DNA of 35,986 nt, from the NCBI GenBank assembly GCA_029204225.1, contig MU835821.1, positions 1 to 35,986 of the forward strand, in the 5' to 3' direction. The notes under the pieces are model-generated. The model was given only the letters and a program-made list of their open reading frames with translations. It ran no database searches and was not told where the DNA came from. This DNA comes from Diphasiastrum complanatum. Taxonomy: Eukaryota > Streptophyta > Lycopodiopsida > Lycopodiales > Lycopodiaceae. How positions within the stretch are numbered: the first letter of the stretch is position 1; each line of letters starts with the position of its first letter. Both the position numbers and the translations under genes were made by a program. This document shows positions 22,690 to 31,241 of this stretch, piece by piece.

Positions 22690-23092
22690 GTGGTTTCATG
22701 GCTTTCAGAAAAGCAAGAAACTATATCTCTATCTTCAATCGAGGCCAAGTACAAAGCTTTCACAACCACTACAAAGGAGGTACCTTGGATCAAGAGACTA
22801 TTGGTGGAGCTAAAGATCATGGATTCAAAGGAGGTACAATACAATATATCAGCCCAACACCTTGCATCTAACCCAATCTTCCATGCAAGGTCTAAGCACA
22901 TTGAGATATGCCATCACTTTGTGAGAGAAATGGTGCAAGCCAAGGAGATGCTTTGGAGCATGTTCCAAGCAATTAATGTGTAGCTGATCTATTTACTAAA
23001 CCACTTCAAAAGAAACCTTTTATGAATTTCAGATCATCACTTAGAGTGATTAGTAAAGCAATGATTGAACCAAGCTAGATAGTGAGGAGGAG
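22690..23092 (+). pseudogene. Copia RNase H tail with polypurine tract
   Basis: The frame 22690-22983 reads WLSEKQETISLSSIEAKYKA, IKRLLVELKI and FHARSKHIEICHHFVREM, the C-terminal part of copia RNase H. A shift near 22975 precedes residues of the LADLFTKPL type. The polypurine tract GAGGAGGAG at 23084-23092 is followed directly by an LTR beginning TGTTAAAAAT. No earlier part of the element is present. Confidence 0.88.
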
Positions 23093-23960
23093 TGTTAAAA
23101 ATACACAATTCTAGCTTGACTAGTTTTGGTCATATGACTTGTAAATAGTTAGATGGTCATGATGTGGCCTTTCACATGTGCCAAATAGCATAGGAATCCA
23201 TTTATAAGGATGTTCTCAAGTTGACCTAAGTGATAGAACCTTTGGAATGAGTCCAAAATCATGCTTAGATATCTCTATCCAAGCATTCAGGATTTACTTT
23301 CTGTGAAGAAATCCCCTTTTCATAGGGACCAACCTTTCTCATATTGGCTACTAATTCACTTTTAACTTTCAATTAGTGGAGAAAATTTGGAATGAATTTT
23401 TCTAAATAGAAGCTCGTTCTTCTGGTTTTATTTATATTCACTTTTAACTTTCAATTAGTGGAAAAAAAGTAGGAGCCATTTTTGGTAATTTTTATATTGT
23501 TGAGGTATCTCCAAGATTCCAACCCTAACTTGGTAGGGATGAAAGATCAACCAAAATTAGCATTAGGGATAGGTTTAGGGATACTCATACCTACCCAAAA
23601 CCGTGATGGATCATGTATATATAGGTGATGATCTCTCACCAAAATTAATCAAGCAATTTCATGATTTTTCTCTCATATTGGTGCAATTGCTCTCTATGCT
23701 CAAATTTTTTTGAGTTCTTGTGATTTATAATCATTATAGAATTGAATGTGGGTCTGGTGTACATTATTCAGACTGTGGGAGGTCGTAATTTCACACATGT
23801 GAAGTCTTCTTCAAGGATTTGAGCCATTTAGTGAAGTTCAAGCATAGAATTTCGATGGTGAAACTTGTGCCATTATGGAATTATAATCTATTGTTTTCCT
23901 CATCATTTCAAGTGTTTTAGGATCCTTATTTGTCGTAATTTTCACAAATGTGACGTGCAC
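23093..23960 (+). mobile_element. Copia 3' LTR (right boundary uncertain)
   Basis: It starts TGTTAAAAATACAC after the polypurine tract. A TATATATA box lies at 23616-23623. A 27-bp sequence (ATTCACTTTTAACTTTCAAT...) occurs identically at 23354-23380 and 23436-23462. A GTCGTAATTTTCACA-like motif occurs near 23783 and 23933, either of which might be the LTR end. Without a second LTR the true length cannot be set. Confidence 0.5.
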
Positions 23961-24035
23961 CATCAATTCACAACCAGCTACACTCCACAACAAAATGGCG
24001 TAGCTGAACGAAAGGATCAAACCTTGTTGTAAGAG
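23961..24035 (+). pseudogene. Copia integrase fragment
   Basis: The sequence encodes HQFTTSYTPQQNGVAERKD followed by QTLL and a stop, the conserved stretch around the catalytic-core end of copia integrases. It is only about 25 codons long and has no flanking integrase sequence, so it is a scrap of a separate element. Confidence 0.8.
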
Positions 24036-25020
24036 GTACATACTGATTTGAACTCAATAGTACAATTGGGGACCATAGAAATATGACGATTTTTAGCTTG
24101 GCAAAATTCAAAGGTAGATTAGTCTCCTACGTATCTTGGTTTAATATTTCAAGTTGTGAAGCACTACCTTCATCCAACTCATCTAAAAAGACAAGAGGGT
24201 GCAGAGACAGAGGAGTATCACGAATAGGAGAAGTAGGTTCAGTAGATAAAATGCAATTGTCTTTTTCTAAGCAAGAAAAGACTTTTCTAATATTCAAGCT
24301 ATAAAATCTTTCTTCTTGTTCGTATTTATCAGCAAGTGCAAGATCACTAGAAAACATTTACCAAAAGGCTCTATCTTTTTAACAAAGTCCATGTAAATTT
24401 CAACCCAATGCAAGTTATCCAAGAGATCAATAATACAAAGGACTTTATCTTTTGGTCTAGTGACATTACATTATGCAAATTCATAGACTTTCTCATCTAA
24501 CAAATACGGGTTTGAATTAAGAGATTAGGAGGAAGGGGCTCCCCATAATTGAGAATAATTGCTTTCTAAAACCACTCTGAGGACTAAACAAGTAAAAAAA
24601 AGACCTAAGTTAGCTCATGAATCGAACCGTAAGATTATAAAGGTTGAAGTGCAATCTAATCTTCAACTTCATTTAAAAATTTCGGTTTGAAAGGGACCCA
24701 AGGTCCACAAATGCTTTTTTCCTATGAAAAAACAGTTCATTTTCTAAATAGGCCCTTATATTCACCTCCTTTAACCATTTTGGATCAAACAAAGGGCTAC
24801 GGACTCTAGACAAAGGGCACTCAGATTGTGCCAAAAGTACGATACTGCAACATAGAGTTTTTTCTATGGATAAAGTGCTCAATGGATGCCAAATCTCTTT
24901 TGCTCCTTTTAGGATTAGGTAGTCAGGAGTGTGTGGTATAAGGCATTTCATGTTTGGAAACCGATTTGGCTTGCGAATTGCCACCCTTAGCAATTAGAGG
25001 GCCTTTTGTAAAATCTTAGT
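24036..25020 (-). other. Unrecognised minus-strand open stretches
   Basis: Minus-strand frames 24127-24357 (contains TEPTSPIRDTPLSLHPLVFL) and 24673-24993 (106 codons, contains RVRSPLFDPKWLKEVNIRAY) look compositionally like coding sequence, and a further minus-strand stretch near 24380-24510 contains KDKVLCIIDLLDNLHWVEIY with a stop. They could be parts of one decayed gene or element read right to left. I do not recognise the family and see no catalytic motif. Confidence 0.25.
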
Positions 25021-25078
25021 AGGTCATCAGACCAAGTTTTTGACATGGCCAATGTGCTCATATTACCTCTTTTAGCCT

Positions 25079-27250
25079 ATGGTTGCAGTTTTGGGCATTT
25101 TTGATATGGTGAACATGATAGAGTCCATTTTGAGAGAAATTAGCAAATTGAATGGGATTTCTAACTGTGTTGTGTGGAAATTCAAACTTCAAAACATTCT
25201 GATAGAGAAGACATTGTGGGATGTTGTTACAGGTGATGAGCAAAGACTACCAAATGAAGCAGATGTCAAAGTGTTTCGACAAAAAGATGAGGAGGGTGTT
25301 GACCTTCATCAACTTGTCAGTGAAAGATCACATCATTACCCACATAAGCAAACCGTTACACCAAGATAGGAATGGGATGTACTAAAGGAGTAGTTCAAGA
25401 TATCAAATTTGTCGTAGATCATGTTTCTAAGATCAAAGATGAATAGTGCTCGAATGGAACAAGGAGAGCATATTCAAACATATATAACCAGAATCAAGAC
25501 ATTTGAGGGATGAACTGCATTTCATAGGCGAGTGCATGAGAGATGTAGAATAGGTGCAAAATGCATTATGTGGCCTTGTAGGGCCCTATTAGATGTTTGA
25601 AAGTGGGATAACATCAAGAGAAAGACTACCAACCTTTGACAAGCTCATAGGAATTTTGATGCAGGAGGACAACGATGAGAAATGGTGAAAGCTTGATGTC
25701 AAAACATTAACGATCAAAGCACTTGTGGCACGCCAGAAACAAGGCAAGGGCAAGGTTAAGAAAAAGTTTAAACACAGTATGCCAAGGCCCAAGAGGATGG
25801 GGGATTTTCCAATAAGACCAAGAAGAAGGGCAAATGCTTCTATTGCGGCAAAAGGGCCATTGGAAAAGCAAATGTCAAAAATTCTTGGTGGAATCAGACA
25901 AGGGAAAGCCAAAGCTAGCAGACAACCTTGACGATGAGGATGAAACTGAAGATTCTAGCATCTTTAGCATTGTCATCAAATCAAGAAGATCTTGCTTGGT
26001 ACATTGATTCGAGAGCCACTAGACATATGACAAACAACAAAGATTGGTCTAGTAGTATGGTAAGAATTCCTCTTGATAATGGCCCTTTTGTGTTACAAGG
26101 AGACCTTTGCACCACTGTGTAAGTGGAGTACTCTACGTTTGCTTGTTGCTTTAGCTTCACATTTTGGTTGGCCTTTACATCAGATGGATGTAAAATCTTC
26201 TTTTTCAATGGTGATTTGAAAGAAGAAGGAGTGTTCATGGATCACCCTGAAGGCTTTGTGACAAATGGACAAGAGCATAAAGTATGTTGCCTGAAGTATG
26301 GTCTTAAACAAGCACCACATGCGTGGTATAGCAGGATCGGTGCCTAAGTCCGTTCAAAGGGAATAGTGAGAACACATTCCGACTTTATGTCTTATTTTCT
26401 GATGGTATGATTGTCGTGGTTGCTCTTTAAGTTGATGACTTCATTACCATTGGAAATAATCAAGAGATGATAGATATAATAAAAAATGATCTCATGAACC
26501 AAATCGAGATGATGGATCTCAACCTTATGCACTATTGCCTTGGAGCGGAAGTGTGGCAAAAAGGACATGAAGAGGGACTAACACATGTTAAGCATGTCAG
26601 AGAATTGTTGCACAAGCTACAAGATTGCAAGACAATGAACACTCCTATTGAGCCAAGTAAAAAGCTTTCTAAGCTTGATGAGTCACAACCATTTAATGCT
26701 ACAGTGTATAGGCTACTGGTAGGAAGCTTGATTTATCTTGATGTATGCTATTTTGTTGGTATTGTAAGTCAGTTTGTGGCGGCACCTACTGAAGCACATG
26801 AGAAGGTAGCCAAACATATTTTATAGTGTGACGATCGTAGATTGACCAGTGGGTATGTATTTCAACTTTGTGGCAATTGCTTTTCTTGGCCTAATAAAAA
26901 GCAAAGCACAATTACTTTATCTACGACATAAGCAGAGTATAAGGCATTGTGTAGTGCGGCTCAAGAAGCCATTTGATCTTGGATGAGATAGACATGAAGC
27001 AGGAAAATCTCACAATTATACGTAGAGGCAGTCAAAGTGGCATTCAATTGACAAATAATTTGGTGTTCCATGAGAGAATAAAAAATATCGAGATTCACTA
27101 TCACTTTATGCGTAAGAGACTATTGATAGAGAAATAAATGTTGTTCATTGTAGCACAGATGAGCAACTAGTTGACATTTTCACTAAGCCACTCATTAGAG
27201 AAAAGTTTGATAAGTTTAGATCAAAACTTTCTATACTTAAATTTTATTAG
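25079..27250 (+). pseudogene. Internally deleted copia gag-pol
   Basis: Gag starts near 25100 with ISKLNGISNCVVWKFKLQNI, closely similar to the gag of the 14.9-kb element. A knuckle remnant KGKCFYCGK is near 25827. Protease-like AWYIDSRATRHMTNN at 25996 has Arg in place of the Gly of the DSGAT active site. Integrase and the front of RT are absent: the next recognisable piece is FNGDLKEEGVFMDHPEGF and LKQAPHAWYSRIG at 26205-26340. RT continues near 26467-26826 (LMHYCLGAEVW, LLVGSLIYLDVCYFVGIVSQF) and RNase H ends near 27145-27250 (DEQLVDIFTKPLIREKFD). Numerous stops are present. No LTR was fixed, though TATATAAA at 27264-27271 could belong to one. Confidence 0.88.
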
Positions 27251-27569
27251 CTTTGATGCTATGTATATAAATGAGTGAAAAGTAGATTTTGCTTTTAGTG
27301 AGAGAGTTAGAATAAAAGTAGAATTATTGTGCTACTATAATGTGGGTATGGTCAATCGACTAGGACCAGTTGGCCTCATGACAAGGCAAGACGACGGGAC
27401 ATGCGTCTCGCCAAAGGCAACTTGGGCCATGCCAAAAAAAGAAGCTATATGTACATTATTTTTTGTTTTGAAAAATATAGTTGGTGTGTGAGCTTGGTGT
27501 GGGAGAGTGCTTCCAAAGTGTGTTATTGTGTATGATCATCTACGATTATGTTCGGAGCAAAATTTAACT
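27251..27569. other. No gene; possible LTR remnant
   Basis: The sequence following the copia tail has TATATAAATG at 27264 and a GC-richer stretch near 27370-27430. This would fit an LTR, but no polypurine tract or terminal motif confirms it. Confidence 0.2.
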
Positions 27570-27660
27570 TATTCTACACATGATCAGGTGGCAGACATAC
27601 TTATCACAAAATTTAATAAATTCTAATATATTCGATCCCCAATAAGAGAGTACAAGGAAG
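27570..27660 (+). pseudogene. Copia RNase H tail scrap
   Basis: STHDQVADILITKFNKF followed by a stop and residues resembling LR-x-I-x-EY is the extreme C-terminus of a copia polyprotein. It is separate from the tail that ends at 27250, so it marks another element copy. Confidence 0.6.
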
Positions 27661-27859
27661 TCACATTCCATTACTACTAGCGAAAATTAAAGATTTAGAA
27701 TTGAAGTTCAATGAAGTAATGAAAAAATGATGGAAATCACTAGTTGTTAACAAACATTTTAAAGGGGCAACTGCCAATCAAATTGTACACAAAACATCCA
27801 ACACCAAGGAAGAAAGATAGAGTTATGACATTTACTAAGGATTAAGATCACATTTCAGA

Positions 27860-29245
27860 GTAAGATTCAAAGTTGATGGAAAGCTCTATTGGTTTTCAAT
27901 GGGTTTTTCCATATTTTAGCATTAAGTTTACGAAAACTTTTAGTCTCCTAGACAAGCTTATAACTTCAATCAGATATTTTACCTACAAAAAGTCTTGAAG
28001 TACATCAAATAGATGTTCAAACAACATTTCTTAATGGTATTATTGATGAAGACATATACATGTCTCACCTAAAAGGTTATGAACTTGAAAGCAAAGAGCG
28101 TCAAATGTGTAAACTTCATAAATTTCTTTACAAGCTTAAGTAGTCACCACGGACATGGTTTCAAGAGATCCACACATTTTTGTTGGGACATAGTTGTATA
28201 CCTAGTTCAATCAACTCTAATGTATACTTCAAGGTAGTAGCATCATCTTTCCTTATCATCATAGTAGTGTCAAATTTTTAGGTCCGAGTCGAGTCGAGTT
28301 GACCGGTTGACTTGTCGATGGTGAGTCATGAGACTCGAACTCAAATTTTGTCGAGTGTTGAGTGTCAAGTAGACCTTGGCTCTGCTTCAAATAACCATGT
28401 AATTATCTGTAGACTATCTCGAATAACAGTTCGTTTCTACATACTGTTGTAGAGAGTGGATGTTTACATTGTATAGGGGTACTCAGAAGATGAATTTAGG
28501 TGAGTAGTAGGATTAAGATTAAACTCCAACGCACAATTTCAAGAGAAAGTGAAGCAGATGGCAAAGTATCTTCATCATTCAGTTAGTAGTGCATTGATGT
28601 ATGCTATGATATTCACTAGACTTGACATAGCATATTCAACTAGAACATTGAGCCAATACATGTCATTTTATACATTGGAAAGCTCTTTACAAGTCTTGTG
28701 GTATTTGTAGTTAACAAAGAATTTATGCATATATTATGTATGCATCTCAACTATTAATAATCAGTTTTACCTGAACGATATACGAGGGCGAAAGATGTTG
28801 ACACTCAGAGATCAATTTCAAGTTATAAATCTCTATATAACTATGGTCCTATTTCATGGAACAGTAAAAAATAGACACCTACTACATTGTCATCTATAGA
28901 AGTCGGGTACATTGCCATTGCACATGCTGCTAAAGAAGTGATTTGGTTACGACATCTTTTATTAGATCTTGATCTTGCACCATCACGTCAACCTACAACA
29001 GTTAATTGTGATAATCAAGGTACTATCGCTTTATTTCCTAATCCTAGGTTTCATTCCAGGTCCAAGCACATTGAGATAAAGTATCATTATATCAAACACT
29101 AGGTACTTACTCAAGAAATTACACTTACATTTTGCAGAACTCAGTTAATGGCAAGGGACATTTTTACAAAAAAAATCATATTGGGTTTCACAATTCGTTA
29201 AATTTGAGAATCAAGGTTTTCCAAAAGCCACATTACTTGGAGAAG
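27860..29245 (+). pseudogene. Decayed copia RT and RNase H with polypurine tract
   Basis: RT pieces: VHQMDVQTTFLNGIIDEDIY at about 28003 and CKLHKFLYKLK, stop, SPRTWFQEI at about 28109. Connection: YLHHSVSSALMYAMIFTRLD near 28567. RNase H: LSSIEVGYIAIAHAAKEVIW at 28887, then VNCDNQGTIALFPNPRFHSR and SKHIEIKYHYIKH to 29102, and an ARDIFTKK-like end near 29154. A GTCGA-rich insert lies at 28281-28345. The tract GGAGAAG at 29239-29245 precedes an LTR beginning TGTTAG. Stops and shifts throughout rule out function. Confidence 0.85.
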
Positions 29246-29542
29246 TGTTAGATTTTTATCTCTAATAAAATCCAAAGGTAATGTGGACCTATTGTAAATA
29301 CTTGTACATTAAGCAATATGGTGTTTTATCAATCTCTTCTTTGGCCATCATTTTTTTCATCTTATTAGAAAGCAAATTGCAGATGTAAGCTATCAAATGG
29401 CTTCAATTTGAACATCTTTGGATCTGCAACAATATGACAAGCAGCTAGACATGACATCCCCCATCTTAAATACTTCCATTAAAGAACTAGAGTATTCAAG
29501 CTTATCAAAGAAGTGGCCTTATTTTTTAGGACAAAAATGTTC
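29246..29542 (+). mobile_element. Start of a copia 3' LTR, probably truncated
   Basis: TGTTAGATTTTTATC follows the polypurine tract directly. No closing CA terminus can be picked, because a second tract and LTR start at 29543. This suggests one LTR is interrupted by, or fused to, another element. Confidence 0.5.
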
Positions 29543-29999
29543 AAGTAGGGGGAGTGTCATGTATTGCCAATACATAAGCTCTCACAAATATATTACAATA
29601 TCCAATCTAAGCTTTGTTGGGCCCAAAATAAATTATTAGCTTTAAGAAGTAAGGTGGTTTCCTCTTTAGATCCCTCAAAGTACTCAAATAAGGATAATAG
29701 GCCAAGAAGGACGAAGTACACTTAATAAGGCTTAACAAGGCTACCTACCCTTCATGATAGTTATGTTTAGTTAAGCTAGGGCCTTTTTCTATAAGTAGGC
29801 AAGAGACATCAATGGAATGATCTTTTGCCTCATGTGCAAAGGAGAAAACTAAGCTTCCTCTTTGTAAATGTGAGCCTTGGGAATTGAGCTTGCTAGGTCT
29901 CATGTGCTCAATCCACATGAAATCCATCTTCCTTTTGTATTGATTTCCTTCTATTCTTTAATTTTGATTGTGATTTTGTCAAGAATTAGATATGCAACA
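29543..29999 (+). mobile_element. Second polypurine tract and 445-bp LTR
   Basis: AAGTAGGGGGAG at 29543-29554 is a strong polypurine tract. The LTR then runs from TGTCATGTATTG (29555) to ATATGCAACA (29999), with TG...CA ends. TCTATAAGTAGG at about 29789-29799 is a TATA box with typical LTR position. There is no recognisable coding sequence for this element. Confidence 0.65.
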
Positions 30000-30015
30000 T
30001 CAAGCATTCACCATA

Positions 30016-30239
30016 AGCAATAACCACAAGAAGGCGGAAGAAGAACACGCACTGTCACTCTATCACACTAACTCATACAGAATGTAAAATGTACAAATAA
30101 ATCCTGAACCCCTGATAGAGAGAGAAATCCTATGAGTAGACTAATAGACTAGCCTACGACTAATGACAGCTGGTCACAGCTGTCAACATTAATGTACCTC
30201 GTAAACAGTAACAATGAAGTTTATCATTGATTTCTAACA
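30016..30239 (-). mobile_element. 3' LTR, 224 bp, minus orientation
   Basis: It matches the solo LTR at 12037-12260 at about 95% and has the same length. On the minus strand it begins TGTTAGAAATCAATG immediately after the polypurine tract at 30240-30254. Its far terminus reads GCT instead of GCA. The partner 5' LTR, expected to the right, is not present in the window. Confidence 0.82.
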
Positions 30240-31007
30240 CTCTCCCTCAATGATAAAATTACATTCTTCTATGCCTAATAGAGTATTTTTGGCAGAAGAG
30301 GAGGTGAAAAGTGGACAACCGGTCAGCCGCGAGCCAGCCGCTGAGGCTGAAGACGTTGCTGGGGCCGAAAATCCTTGCCGAGCGAAGAGCTGTCCACCAC
30401 CTGTGACAGAGGGGGCCAATCCGGGGCAGGCTGAGTCACTGAAGGAGACAGCTGAGGGGATGAAGGCATTGGAGCCATGGGCCTGCGCAGCCACAGAGGC
30501 GTAGGAAATCGATGAGCCATGGGGAAGAGGAAAACGAGGAGCAAGAGCGCTCAAAGGGGGAAAGCTGTTAGAAGGATACAAGCTGGCAGGGGAGAGCAAG
30601 GCAGGGAGTGGGACCTGCAGTAGAGGAGCAGAAGAAGGGAGACCAGAAGGAACAGTAGGAGCAGCGGAGGATAAGGGAGGAAGAGCTGAAGAAGAAGAAG
30701 GAAGAGGAGAGAAAAGAAAAGGGAAAGGAGGAAAAGAGAGAGGCTCAGAGGAGCCTGACAGATCACACGAGGGAGCCGGTAGGAGGCCGTCCCCTCCACA
30801 GGAAGAAGGGAGCAAGGCAGGGGCGAGAGATGATGGAGGCACGTGACTGAGAGGAGAAGAGGGCACGTAAGGCATATGCTGAGGAGCGGAAAAAGAGGGC
30901 GAAGAAGCCTGCACATCCATGTCCACATCCTGAGAGAAATCCCCACAATCAGTGAGAAGAGGAGAAGAAGAGCAAAGGTGGCCATCGCCATCACCATCGC
31001 TCTCCAT
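30234..31007 (-). CDS. Serine/proline-rich 257-residue ORF of a probably non-autonomous LTR element
   Basis: The minus-strand ATG is at 31007. The ORF is open for 257 codons and runs through the polypurine tract (its last residues EGEC are encoded by it) into the LTR. It begins with an acidic stretch MESDGDGDG, is dominated by Ser, Pro, Ala and Leu, and contains SISYASVAAQA near residue 170. No RT, RNase H, zinc or protease motif is visible. The GC content is much higher than the neighbours. The SYASV motif in a low-complexity S/P context resembles the N-terminus of gag-like ORF1 proteins of plant LINEs, which suggests capture, but this is inference. An autonomous copia should have RNase H here. 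Confidence 0.45.
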   Translation of the reverse strand: MESDGDGDGHLCSSSPLLTDCGDFSQDVDMDVQASSPSFSAPQHMPYVPSSPLSHVPPSSLAPALLPSSCGGDGLLPAPSCDLSGSSEPLSFPPFPFLFSPLPSSSSALPPLSSAAPTVPSGLPSSAPLLQVPLPALLSPASLYPSNSFPPLSALAPRFPLPHGSSISYASVAAQAHGSNAFIPSAVSFSDSACPGLAPSVTGGGQLFARQGFSAPATSSASAAGSRLTGCPLFTSSSAKNTLLGIEECNFIIEGEC

Positions 31008-31241
31008 AGAGGTGACTATGGAGTAAAGAGGTGACTATTGTCTTTGAGTAAAGAGGTAAAACTTTGACATAGGACAAAATTGTAATAAGTGCATATTTGA
31101 AATATACTTGTATGTGAAACCACCCACCCCCTAGATCAACCTTATTATTTCACTTCTCAAGTCACAAGAGAATTGTTCTGTAGCATAACATTTGTCCATA
31201 AAATACTCTCGAGCGAGCGAGCGATCGATCGATCGATCGAT
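31008..31241 (+). promoter_or_regulatory. Upstream region of the dioxygenase gene
   Basis: Contains a short tandem duplication (GTGACTAT at 31012 and 31031; GAGTAAAGAG at 31021 and 31046), the 30-bp segment shared with 1551-1580 (31057-31086), and a CCACCCACCCCC stretch near 31121 resembling MYB-bound AC elements. No clear TATA box is visible; AATATACTTG near 31101 is the nearest candidate. Transposon sequence begins only 235 bp upstream of the ATG, so the proximal promoter is short. Confidence 0.35.
31211..31241 (+). repeat. GAGC/GATC tetranucleotide repeat in the dioxygenase leader
   Basis: Three GAGC units and about five GATC units end at the base before the ATG at 31242. An in-frame upstream ATG at 31173 reads through this repeat. 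Confidence 0.9.

Noticed and set aside
30250-30504. Plus-strand 84-codon frame opposite the S/P-rich ORF
   Set aside because: Shadow frame; the minus-strand frame is three times longer, starts with a plausible ATG and matches the orientation of the LTR and polypurine tract.
31173-31241. Upstream ATG as the main start of the dioxygenase
   Set aside because: The extra residues are encoded largely by a simple repeat and do not resemble family N-termini; MGSSEEEE at 31242 is the better start. Kept as an alternative in the findings.
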